DNA of 64,000 nucleotides from Gibbula magus (Eukaryota; Mollusca; Gastropoda; Trochida; Trochidae). A model generated the notes under the pieces. That model was not told the origin of the DNA and searched no databases. It worked only from the letters and a program-made list of their open reading frames with translations. The translations under genes were made by a program, and so were the position numbers. Positions 24,650 to 36,394 of this stretch are shown piece after piece. The stretch's first letter is position 1; every line of letters begins with the position of its first letter. The stretch spans positions 14,195,867 through 14,259,866 of the forward strand of contig OW388296.1 in assembly GCA_936450465.1 (NCBI GenBank), given 5' to 3'.

Positions 24650-25900
24650 ATATGTTTTTAATAGTTTCACTAGTAAATTATCATAGTTCTGTCTATTTGA
24701 TTTAAAGGGATACATATAGCTTCAGATGAAACCAAAATAAAATATTTGCTGATAGGATTTAGTTTTATGCTGAACTCGCGATTTAAAGAAAAGTGACAGA
24801 TGGGCAGATTTCAACATCTAATTGCTCTCCACTTCAAACTTGATAGTTTTTGCTGTGCTCAATTAATGCTAAAGAGCTTTACTTGTGTCCATGGATAAAT
24901 GAAATAGTTCACCTCTTGGTTGCAGTAAATGAAGATTCATTCAATCATCATTGGAAATGGCACTCAGCGGCTGGCAACCTCTAAAAGGGACATGGATAAT
25001 AGAAAAGAACAACCAAGTATAACATGCCTGTTTTCAGTTATAGCTGTAATGAAATTGATCAGAATGGCATCAACTCGACAAAAATAATGTTCTCAGTTTC
25101 ATCAAATCCTACGAGCCCTGATATACCGTGAGTTATATAACTACTCTGTGGTACCATGTCAGTAAGACAGAACTTTGCCATTTATATAGATAGATATCGA
25201 TAAAATCTATCTCCCAAACACGTTCAAAACGTTCAGAGACAACAGCAGATGCAATCAATAATCTAGGGCAATGTCAATATGTTGAATCATCATTGATCCT
25301 TTCATGCATGAAGTAAGCTGTCCTCTACGATGCAGATTAAAGCCATAAAATCCTGGAGAGTGATTTTCTGTAATATCAGGTGCTTTGGTTTTGATTTATT
25401 ACACAGTAAATCACTCCCTCAGAAGGAAGATTGATGTTATATCACAAATCAGTTGGGATCAGCATAACGATTTGGTATTTTTGACGATAGAGTTGGAAGC
25501 TAAAAGATTGTTTTATTTCAATTTTGCGTTATAGAATTTGGAAAATACTAAATATGTTAATCTTTTCCTAAAATTAACTATATCTAGAACATTATTGTTT
25601 ATGTTCAATTTTGTCACTGAAACTAATGTTGGGTTCGTGGATGATGCCTTTTACTGTAGCGGACCCACGTTTGTGATTCTAGAATAACGCTTGTTGCTCT
25701 TTTATAGTATATCAGTTTACATTTGTGATACTGTAAAAGCTGAAAATCATGAAGTTAAATCATAATTGAGGTTTCTTTTTGTGAAACATTGCAAGATGAA
25801 CTCATCGAGTAAATTAAATATATAACATATGAATATTTATATTCATATGAGTAATTTTTTTTCGAGATTAACATGAATTGTTGTTAATTTTTAAGCAATT
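24650..25900. repeat. Mosaic cassette, copy 3 (left part)
   Basis: Collinear with copy 1 (12.5-14.75 kb) and copy 2 (19.75-20.82 kb): TTTCACTAGTAAAT-type start, GACAGATGGGCAGATTTCAA at about 24795, GGCACTCAGCGG(C/T)TGGCAA at about 24958, the stem-loop block at 25297-25466, and GAACTCATCGAGTAAA at about 25798. The stem-loop arms are CCTGGAGAGTGATTT and AAATCACTCCCTCAG. Confidence 0.68.
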
Positions 25901-27500
25901 CAATTTCAAACAGGGTTTACACTTGCTGATTCTTACCTCAGTAATCAGAGATATATTTCAACGACCTGACGATGTGTAGTCTGTGACATCATTTTCTTCA
26001 ATATACAAGATTCAATATACGTGAACTGTAAAATCCTCTATTTTAGATAACATATATCTCTTGTCCGTTTTTTTAAGTAACGTTATTTACACTGTTGTAC
26101 CAATCATTACTGCAATGTATCGATGACACTCAAGGGGTACAAATGCTGGTCATTTAAATGATACTGGTTATTTACGTGATTATTCTAGAAGTCAAAAACA
26201 ATATATTTTTTTCCATGAATCATTTGTTTCATTATTTTATTCCTTGAGTCTCTTTGCAATATAGTTGATCTGCTTGATCTCATCGCATTAATTGATCTTT
26301 CCCTGTAGGATTTACTTACCTAATATTATGGCACGTTTCATATTTTGTACAAATTGGATAAATTGAGGAAAGAATACGATAATCCTCGTTCAAATCGTAT
26401 TCATCATTGCAATGATGACATTTGTAGAAGAAGAACGCTGTTGTTAATAATGCACAAACGTATACACAAAACATGCAATGGTACATAATAGATTATAAAG
26501 AAATGTACGTCGAATAGGCTTCATAACTTAATGTTCTAATCGCATTCTAATGATTTAGACAGTACCGTGTGTCACAGATTACTGCATACTGGAACCCCTT
26601 CCAGATGGCTTATTCAATTTCGAATGGTAATCATGGTATACACTGATACACATGATGCAGAAATTCTGTGAGGATACTGACAACCATAAAACGTATCTTG
26701 GAATATCAAAAGCTGAAGGATGACATACATCTTCATGTTATAAACATCAGAACCATTGGCATCACATCACTCATGGTGGATTTGGGGCAACGAGCTGTAA
26801 GAAAGACTTTAATGCCTATAGCAATCTTTGCTGAGATCTCATTCAAAATTGTACTGGTGACATATGAAGAGCAACTGTTTAAATGAACATCAGAACCAAA
26901 TGATTTCATCTACTGATTTTAAACAGAGACACTGTATTATATCAATATGAGAACCAAATAGTGTTATCTACTGATGTTCTTCCATTAGCGATTTGTAATC
27001 ATAGGAAGTCATTCAGACAATAACCTTCTCAGAATACATTAGAACCTGAAACAACAACGTTTTGGACATGTGTTAAAAAGCGTTACCTTTTGTTTATTTT
27101 AATCTTCTTGGCAGCATTGACTACAATGACATGTCTATATCATTTCAAGGAAATAGTTATAAGTCTGGGGAGAGTACATTGGGGACAGGACATATGAAAT
27201 GTTCATGAACTAAAGTGAAATGAATACCTAATGGGATTTAATACGCAAAGACGAGGAGTGTACAAAATAAGAAGTGAATATGTGACCAAGAGTTACAGAA
27301 CCAGACACACCTTAATTGCTGATAAACACTGGAGAACCATTGATCCAGACAGGTCATTAAACGGTTAATAGCACAAACACGCGATCTTGATTCTTAAAGT
27401 GGCCATATTTACCTCGAGTGTTTCTATCTGATTAGTTTGTGTTATGATATAGCGCAATTATGTTGTACATCAATGACGTAGTCTGTATGCCGATATTTGA
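25901..27500. repeat. Unremarkable stretch, then the right part of cassette copy 3
   Basis: 25901-26570 shows nothing I can name. 26570-27500 is homologous to 20925-21760 (GATGCAGAAATTCTGTGA(A/G)GATA, ACCTTAATTGCTGATAAACA, CATTAAACGGT). No coding evidence. Confidence 0.55.
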
Positions 27501-27961
27501 AGGAGAATATTTATCAGATAACAGACATAATTATCACTTTTCTTATACTCACTGATTTCATAGTCGTTAACTTAGAATTGAGTTTCATCCTTCAGACATA
27601 CCTAACTATGTATATGGTTGACTGGGATTTCAAATAATCATAAATTGAAAATCACAAAATAATTAACTTTACTGCTTGAACAGACAAACCTCTCTATAAA
27701 ATAGAATTAACACCTCATGTTAGACCGAGATAGTTTCAGGTTATGATTACTTGAATTGATTGAAATACACAATGAGTTTACGATCTAAAAAAGCGTATGG
27801 TACTAAATCAAACGGCCCTTTTCAGTCATATTATTAATAATCATATTTTCATAGTCGATTACCCAGTGTTCACAAACGATATGAAACAGTGGATCAGCAA
27901 TTTGAATGTTCTTAGTTTTGCAATCCCCATGTTCCTTGAATCTACAATACATAAACTTATC

Positions 27962-28630
27962 TTAAAGAGCCATCAAGGATGTTGATGAACATATAGGAAA
28001 ATTGACAAAAAATCTATCTCCGTGAAATATATACACTTAATTTTTCCCAATTTGTTCGAACCCAAATAAGCCCAGAAATTGCACTAATTAGTAAAGGTGT
28101 TTTCCAGTCTAAATAAAGATCAAGTCTATTGTTTTCAAGCGCAAAGCATTATGGTTTAACTCACACACTGTATACAAAGACACGAAAGAATAACAGTTTA
28201 TGGGGTTTTTTTATTTACCATTTCATTTAGTTATGTATTTGCTACAGAAATTGAAATAATTGTTTTACCCAACAAGGTATTTTGCTTGAATTGTATTATT
28301 AATGAGCGTAACAATTGGTCATAATTATATAATTTGTTGGTCTTATCACAATATAGAAGTACATTAAACAGGCTATAATTTGTATGTTCTCAGGACATTT
28401 AGAAACATTGTTTATAAAGCAATCGTCACATTCAGTAATGTGTGACAAGGGTAACTTGCAAGAGAAGCGTGTAGCACATGGGCTGTTATGGCGACTTGCG
28501 CTAGAGACGAAAAGTATTTGTCACATGTCATGTTGTAGATAAAATATTTCTCTGGCGATTTACGTTGTAAGTTTATGTTCCAAAATGTTTTAAAAATTTT
28601 GAAACACTAACATCCTTGATGGCTCTTTAA
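27962..28630. mobile_element. MITE with 22-bp perfect TIRs including TTAA ends
   Basis: 27962-27983 and 28609-28630 are exact reverse complements: TTAAAGAGCCATCAAGGATG plus TT at the left, AA plus CATCCTTGATGGCTCTTTAA at the right. Both ends carry TTAA outermost, as expected for a TTAA target-site duplication (piggyBac or Kolobok type). The 669-bp body has no transposase ORF, so it is non-autonomous. The superfamily is inferred from TTAA alone. Confidence 0.88.
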
Positions 28631-29700
28631 CAAGACGCAATCACATTGCTAATCCCTCAAACCATTCCATATGTTCCAAGGGCATTGGTTTCGAGGACAC
28701 ATTCCCTTCTATCAAGCGAGATATGCATAATGGCTCCCTGTAGGCTCTTTGTGAAGATTAAACACTGCTCGGCTCAATCTTACAAACGACAAGATTTACC
28801 GGATTGCTGAATATGATTCGTAATAGAGCAGAGACCGAGGTGATTAAAACTTATATCTTTTTACACCGTACCAATGCGTGGTTCCAATATTAAAGAGAAT
28901 GATCTTAATCGGTTGCAAGAAATACATTGTATATCTTATGTTATTCATGAATGAGTTTTTAGGTGAAAGCTACTAAAAGGATACACGTTACATGAGAAAA
29001 ACATATTTTTGCATTTTCTATCCCACTCCAAAAGGATTATAAATGCAAATGTTATTAAAGAGGTTCATAACTGATGAATTGTTCATAATGTAACGATTTT
29101 TAGTTTTAAGTAGAGCTAAATGCTGATTGGTTAAAATAACAAATATATTTATATCAAATAATGTATAATGTATTTTCATTGACGTTTGATTCACAATATA
29201 TTATTTTCATAAGAGAGTCCGTCTGTTATATACGGGCAAAAGAAGGAATGCCTGTCCTTTTCAACAGAGTCAAACACAAACATTTTCTGCCGGATAATGT
29301 CGATTTTGAATGTGATGAGGATATATCTCGTAAAGAGATATACACAACATCAGTGATGAGAGTTTGATACTTAAAAGTTTACATTCTATATCTGTTCACA
29401 CTCACATGGGGTGCTGAAATAGCTTATTCAAAAGGTATTTTGTGAAATAATGTCTGGTATTTAAGGTAAACGTTTATGAAATATGGAAATTGTGTGAGTA
29501 CAAGATTACGTCGACATAATGTACCTCCCCTTTGACTTTAAATCAATGACGTATCGGTGCTGTAGGATGTCATTAAAAAGCAAGAAAGAGCCACATTTCA
29601 CGTTCCTATCTTGCCTGGATAAGGAGATTCTATTACGTTGATATTTCAAAAGTCGTATTCATCACTTGTTTATTAAAATATCTTGCGTCGTTGTACATAT
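28631..29700. repeat. Cassette-related segments after the MITE
   Basis: 28631-28950 matches 15045-15320, and 29400-29640 matches 18640-18860. The order of the two blocks shows further rearrangement. A 68-codon frame at 29161-29367 has no recognised family and is not supported by the paralogous segments. Confidence 0.5.
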
Positions 29701-30605
29701 ACTTTCTTTTGCCTGCGAATGTATTAGACAGTGATGTAGATTAAAGCTGAAATATTAAAAAAATGTGTATTATCTAAACAATCAAATATCCAAAGGTGTT
29801 TATAACAATGAGTATGTGCAAAATGATTGCGAGAAAATGTCACTATTCACAACTTTTCAAGGGCATATCATAACAACTGGCTTCATATAGTTTAAGAGAT
29901 AATTGTATTTCAAAACGTGCTTGCGTCCAATAACTTTGATTTCTTAACGTAAAAACTTGTTCCTATAAAATTAAACTGTCTGATTTAAAGGTATCTAAAA
30001 CAAATTTTGAGTTGAAAGATTGTCCACAGATATATTGATTTATGATTATAAGAATTAGATGCCTGAGTTGTTCAACGATGCAGACGCTATTCAAATGTAT
30101 TGTAAATAACTCTGACTAGTATATGATCAATATGGTCAATATCGCTATCAAACTGGCATCTCACAAAATGCATTAACATCCAACTCTCACCCAATACAGT
30201 CATCTCTCTAGGACGGTCCAGACAGACTTCTCATCGCTATGGACCGTATTAGGTGATCTCATAAGAAGATTGAATCAACAAGTGACCTCACTACAGGGTG
30301 ACTCCTCACTTGGTGAATAGTACTTGTACACTCCTGTATCAATGTAATCAATAATACAAGTTGTATTTAGAACTAACCTGCATGTCGGTAGCTGTTTAAT
30401 GCTTTCCCGCAATATTATGATAAGTCAACTTCAACTTTAAAGCATTTGAAATGTGATAACTCGATAATTTAGTTACCTATCCAATGCTTATAACATAAAT
30501 TTAATGAAGAGAATAACTGAACAATACATGGTAGAAGTATTTAAGATCTCACTGTTTAGTTAAGATTTTATGTTTGTCATTTATATTATTAAATTGTGTT
30601 TAAGC
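29701..30605. other. Intergenic, no gene seen
   Basis: AT-rich DNA without recognisable coding, RNA or repeat features apart from chance short frames. Confidence 0.5.
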
Positions 30606-31218
30606 TGGAATTCCATGTGTTCGTCTTCGTCCGTTATGCGTGTCACGTGATGCGTGTTGCGTAAGTCGTGATGCGTATTGGCAGTTTCCATATGTGCGTG
30701 ACTAACGTATACACATTACAGCGTGATTATCCAATTTGACCGTTTTGTATATCGACACGAGATGCCTATGTCGAATAACAAGGGTCTTCAAAGAGAAGTT
30801 GAGATTGAAGAAGATATTTTGCTAATTGTTTATTGTCATTTAAAGAAGAAAAAGAGTAGATGTTGCTGGTTTTAAGGGCATTTTTATGATCCTTCCTTGA
30901 GGCATCATAAAGAGATGGATTTTCAAGCTCTCAAGAATTGAGTCAGGTATAAAGTTGCGAGACATGTCGACACGTGCAGTTTGTTTGGAAAACCATGTGG
31001 TCTGTGATAGGATAACCCTAGGGGAATCCCCACTTTTGGTATCCGTATAGACGCGTATTACTCTTGTGAGTGTCCCGGGGAAAACGTACTACGCTCTGCG
31101 CACCACGCTTTACGCATTACGTGTTCATGGAACCAACTACTAATATTTTAGTGCAAAGTGTTAAATACGCATTACGTACTACGCATTACGCAGTACGCAC
31201 TCCGTACACATGGAATCC
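30606..31218. mobile_element. MITE-like element with long TIRs made of ATGCGT subrepeats
   Basis: The left end (30606-30680) reads GGAATTCCATGTG, then repeated TGCGT words (TTATGCGTGTCACG, GATGCGTGTTGCGTAAG). The right end (31160-31218) is the inverse: ACGCATTACG, TACTACGCATTACGCAGTACG, then CACATGGAATCCC. A second ACGC-rich stretch lies at 31083-31125. The outer GGAATTCCATGTG versus CACATGGAATCCC is an imperfect TIR. No transposase is present. I could not settle a target-site duplication or the superfamily. Confidence 0.7.
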
Positions 31219-32734
31219 CGAATTACTGTCAATCATTATTGCACTGATCAGCCTATTTTAAATATTGATATATATCTTAGCGGCAATAGTGGGAATCTGA
31301 CAATAACAGTTATGCCACTGTGATTCAGGGATTAGTCATCAGACTCTGAATCAGCACATTAATTCTCACTAGATTAATCACATCCGGTGGATAAAGAGCA
31401 TTGTAGTTCAATGTGTAATGACTACAGTAAGTTGGCCTTATTCTGGGCAACCAATATCTATGCCAAGCCAAATGAATATTGAGAGCATAGATTGCATGAA
31501 TCAGTGCCTATTCGACCTTTTCATATAAATTTTGTTTTAATAGCTATGAACAGGAAAGTATGGGTAAATGTGGATTCTTTTTAGTTAAGTTAAGTTACAG
31601 TTAATATGAATATTCAGGGTAAATGTATAATCCCTGAACTTTTTCCTGAATTTCCAGGGATTATACATATTCCCTGAAAAAACCCAATAACATATTCCCT
31701 GAATGTGTATACACGATGTCATACATGAAATAACTGGTTGTTTCAACGATTTATCATCAACACAAGGTATAAGTTGTACCAAAGACATGTACATGTATGA
31801 ATTGGCTCATGAATTAATGAGATCAACGAACTGTCTTCAATTGTTGTTTGATTAATGCTTAGATTGAGAAAATGTTTACTTTTCTGACTAATTAATGCAT
31901 GAACGAATCATCGTAATCAAAGACATTAATGACACTGACATGCACACAATTGCTGTGAAAACTGGAATCTTGAGTGGAAAGAATTCTCGCAACCAGTTTG
32001 ACCTATGCGTCTGAGAGTCTGACTGACATGTCCACTAACTGCACTGTGTCCCTGAGATCAGCTGTTCAGTCTGAATCAATATGTAATGGACAGGGATTTG
32101 CCAAGTGTAACTGTGCTGGTAATAACATGTATTCACCTTTCCATATTCTAACTTTATTACTTGTTGTTTGACGCTTGTGTTTGAATATGTAACAATTGGA
32201 ATAAATTTTAATTTAAAAAAAAAAGATGTCAGACAAATAAATGCAAGTGCTACAAGTCCATTGTCAAGTGTACCTCCAAAGGTCACCCCTCACTCTCATG
32301 TATATACAAACATTAGTCAGAAATCAGTCAGAGGTTTCATGCGATACATGCATTTTGGTACAATGTTTACCCTGTGTTTGTGGTAAATAGTTGTAACAGC
32401 TGTGTCCAGTTTTTACAAGTATGACATGTCGTTAAGGTTCGAATGTAATACAGAAAGAACTTCTTTCATGTATTACATTCATATGAATTTTGAAAAATGT
32501 TTTATTGGTGAGAAATATATAGTTGAAATTACTGTGTCCCGTTATATACATGTATATTACATTGTCATTTTTATCCAATAGTAGCAAGGGTTCAATTAAA
32601 ATCAACGCTACTCCGTTTCCCGTGCCATTTTACGTTAAGAGACAGAATAGTGATCAATAGTGATATTACTATTGCTACTAAAGATATTGTATTTAAATTT
32701 AAAAAAAGCTAATGCATTGATTAAATGTTTCTTG
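31219..32734. other. Intergenic with small hairpins
   Basis: 31613-31638 and 31653-31678 form a 26-bp imperfect inverted repeat built from CCCTGAA and TATAATCCC words, with another TTCCCTGAA at 31692-31702. 32441-32457 and 32463-32480 form a hairpin (GAATGTAATACAGAAAG versus TTTCATGTATTACATTC). Otherwise no gene is seen. Confidence 0.6.
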
Positions 32735-32905
32735 AATTCGCTAATACAGATAATGGTTGTTATCGTCAAAACTGTTCCATAGAGATATCACTTGATCTGT
32801 CATACATATGTATCTCACACATAATTGATCTTGTTAAATTGAAATTACATTGTGCCGAACAGAATATAGTATTGACACAATGATTCGCTATCAGGTAAGT
32901 GTGGC
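32735..32905. repeat. Local duplication, copy A (partner 35685-35865)
   Basis: The stretch from about 32760 (AAAACTGTTCCATAGAGATATC, then GCTTGATCTG- or ACTTGATCTG-type, then TCATACATATGTATCTCACACAT) is nearly identical at about 35720. Both copies end with ATGATTC(G/A)CTATCAGGTA. Spacing is about 2.96 kb. No coding potential is seen. Confidence 0.8.
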
Positions 32906-32968
32906 ATTGTTAAAATGGGTAAATTATAATCGTCTTAATGATCAATTGCAAGTGTATATTGTCTCGAT

Positions 32969-32996
32969 TATATATATATATATATATATATATATA
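32969..32996. repeat. (TA)14 microsatellite
   Basis: Uninterrupted TA dinucleotides. Confidence 0.95.
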
Positions 32997-33660
32997 ATGT
33001 CCGCAGAGATAATAATCTGTCATTCTTGTGAAAAATGCATTGCACGTGAACTTTAACTTTATAAAATCTCGTTGATAACAGTAACATATTTCCATGACAA
33101 GCCCTTGAGTTTACACTATAATACATAAGTTGTTGCCTAATTAATATTAACATTCTGTTAAATTCTATGAAGACTATAATAAATAAATATGTTGTTGTAA
33201 TTAATCGGACACGTCAATGTTAAATAGTTTTTCAATACACAACGACTCTAATTCAAATAATTGTAATAAGCCTGTCGTGCAATACCACCATTAAAATACA
33301 AAAAGTTCCGGATTTTAATTAAACTTTGATAACGAGATAGAATCCAGAATGTATTTCTGACCAGTGACAGGTTTATAACTTTAATACGTGACAGCTTCAC
33401 ACCAGGAAGCTGCCAGATCAAACAGATGCTCCCAGAGGAAAACATAATATCAAAGTTATCGATTGGTTTGACCTTGCGATTGTTATTACCTAGTGTCAGA
33501 TGTCTCAGAGAATATCACCTTTGGCTATTTTGTATGTATTCTTGTGAAGTAGAGGCATGGCGTGATTGAAATTATGGAAAATTAGTTACAGCATCAGTCA
33601 AGTGCAAACGATGGATACAGGGTTCCGTTCCATAACAACGAGAGCTTATAATCGCTCATT

Positions 33661-33839
33661 GATTGCTCAATGTAGCGCTCAAGTAGCGCTCAAGTGGCGC
33701 TCATTTTCTCCTGAACGATACGGTGCAAAACCTCAAAGTTCGCTCGCTTTGCTACGTAGCGCTACATTGAGCAATCGCGTTCAAGAGAGGTTTAAAAGTA
33801 ATTGCTAATTTAGCGATTACTTTGAAACCTCTCTTGAAC
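33661..33839. repeat. Composite foldback: two nested hairpins
   Basis: Hairpin 1: GATTGCTCAATGTAGCGCT at 33661-33679 is matched exactly by its inverse at 33758-33776, around an AGCGCTC-rich spacer. Hairpin 2: 33779-33806 pairs with 33812-33839 (28-bp arms, two mismatches, 5-nt loop), with TTCAAGAGAGGTTT and AAACCTCTCTTGAA as core. The two abut within 3 bp, suggesting a foldback/MITE terminus. The 33566-33808 reading frame is a by-product. Confidence 0.85.
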
Positions 33840-35684
33840 ACGGCCCAGGACTCTGTGGGTTCTTGGTACAGTTCCCACTCTAGGTCCTACGGCTCTGGTT
33901 CGATCTCGGTCGCATCATATCTATCATGAAGGACTTTTAAATTATTACTGCTATTAAAATTGCCACATACATGTATAACTTTAACGACAGAATACCGCTG
34001 TCCCGATCGTTGCACAGCTCGAAGAGACCAGTAGATTATTTGCAATGCCGAGATTTGTTTAACCATTATTTATTAATATTTTGTATTCCTCCAAAGGAAA
34101 ACATGCTGAGGCGTACATTTTATTTATGATATTTGTCAATTATATTCAATTAGGAAATTATGATAAAGGCATGCCCGTTCAACATACTATAACAAACAAT
34201 CAAGATGTAGACTAATATTGTTCCCTGTAGGTTTTAGATTCTTCTGCATTGAACTAAAAACACATAAAATAGGCCGTGTCCTTCAATATCATGAAGTAAA
34301 TGGAATTGACAAACAATCTTTACTTAATCATATTTCATTTTTGAAGTTCACCAGGAAGGAGCGAACATCCTTACTCGAGATAAACATAGTCCAGAATCTA
34401 GAACGGTCAATGCGAAATATACACTTTTCCCCACTCTATGTGATCCAACATTCAAACCAAATGATTGTGGGCATCATGTGACTTTTCACCTCTATTAAAT
34501 CCAACTAATATTAGCCCTGTACCGGTAACGAATCGTTCAGACAACTTGCTTTACATTCGATCTAATCTTAATGAGATTGGTATAATGTATAATTTCTTGG
34601 TTTTGGAGACGTATTATTGATGCATGTCTACCGATCAGTGCATTTATTCGAAAAAAATATTGTAAACATGAATTTAATTATTTGCATTACAAGTTGTCAT
34701 GAAATATGACACATTGTGAAGTGAATAGATCTCCCTCCATCCTCTTTTACAATGTGTCATGTTACCAGGACCTCACAAAACAACCCGGCATTCTCTTAAG
34801 TAGTTGATTTAATGTGTCAATACAATGGGAAAAGACAGCTGTGTCAGCGAACTGGTTTTATAAAAGATGAATGGTTGAAACCGCACACGATGGAACCGTG
34901 GGCCAGAGACACAGTGGTAATGATGATTTTCTTTCATTGATGTAAACATAGTGGGTAAACCAATAAGTTAAGGATTAAATGGATTCTTCAAAGAAAACGG
35001 AAACATAATATGTATAATGTCATGTTAATGGAACAACTCGTTAGCTAATCTTTCGTTGATAACATACAGCAACTCATTCTCTTCCAACACTGATTATACT
35101 TCCTTCAGATTGTCGATCGTAACCCCCGTTCTATTAGGGTCATATTTCTAGTTTTAGCAAAATACCCTAGCGACGAGAGAGGCTACCACATATTATATTC
35201 CTGCTTTTTATCGAATGAAATCGCATCTTACATCAACTACTACATCGATTGTGATAATAGATCTGTTCCTTTGACTGCAATGGGTGTCTCTAATAAACAC
35301 ATGTCTTTTGAATATGTCTGATAAATACTACAAATAAATCTTTTTCGGTGTATTACACATTCATAAGGCGTACATCGAGGAAAACAAATTAAGCAAGAAA
35401 ACGTGTATCCTACCAAACCTCTCCCGAACGCTGTTGTTACCTTTCGAACGATATGATTGGTCCGTTGGGCAGAACAAGTATCCGTAAACTAACACGACGG
35501 CAGGGTGTTTCGAAAATTGATTCGCTATGAATTAGACACCTGATCATCTTCATCTGGAGGTAAGCTTTGAAATATGAAATACAGAACCAGTGGTTCTATA
35601 TTCTCTTTAAAATAGGGTTAAGATAAAGAATTTTTATTTCAGTAGGGCTTTTTACTATAGCTAACGTATTGATTTAATTTTTTG
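33840..35684. other. Intergenic, no gene seen
   Basis: A GGTTCGATC word near 33898 resembles a pol III B box, but no A box is found at the right distance. ATGACACATTGT near 34706 and ACAATGTGTCAT near 34749 can pair. An 87-codon frame at 34218-34481 has no recognised family. Confidence 0.5.
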
Positions 35685-35865
35685 TGAATTTGGTAATACA
35701 TATAATGACTGTTATCATCAAAACTGTTCCATAGAGATATCGCTTGATCTGTCATACATATGTATCTCACACATCACTGATTATGTTAAACAGATATATT
35801 TTGCTCAATGACATTACATACAGACATCACGTGGTATTGTCAAAATGATTCACTATCAGGTACAT
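35685..35865. repeat. Local duplication, copy B (partner 32735-32905)
   Basis: See the partner. Between the TCTCACACAT block and the CTATCAGGTA end, this copy has about 30 bp of different sequence. Confidence 0.8.
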
Positions 35866-36394
35866 GACTTACAATATTACACCATCAAGTCGATTATTAA
35901 ACAGAGATAACATATAAGTGGTACCACAGTTTTCATACGAACATGAAGATATCACTTTTGCTAAGCAACCAGTTTCCTTTTTATGCATATTCCAAAAGAC
36001 AGTTGATTGCAACGACAGTATCACCGACACACATGTATGACACACCTGTGTAAGTAATGTGTGAAAATTCACTAGACGTCGCTTTGAGAGATTCCCTGTT
36101 TTTCCTCAGATACAAACCCGTCCGTTTCCAATTTGTCCAAACGTGCTGCAGTGTAATTATTTTACCTACAATGCTACCAGTAACTTTGGACAGCACATTA
36201 ACAACGTGCACCACATTGTATTTCTTTTACTTTCTTTAAAACGATTAAAGTTAACGGACATATCAACTTCAAAGGGTAGAATATACATACGTGTACATCG
36301 ACAAAGTCATTGATTCCGTGCCACGTGTCCAATGATAATACATCACATTAAGCGTTTAGTCTCAAATGTCTATCTAATTACCATAAGGGAACAA

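Noticed and set aside
33895..33910. Pol III B box of a second SINE
   Set aside because: GGTTCGATC is present, but no A box lies at the expected distance and no SINE tail follows.
34218..34481. 87-codon ORF as a gene
   Set aside because: No family is recognised and there is no supporting context; a chance frame in intergenic DNA is simpler.
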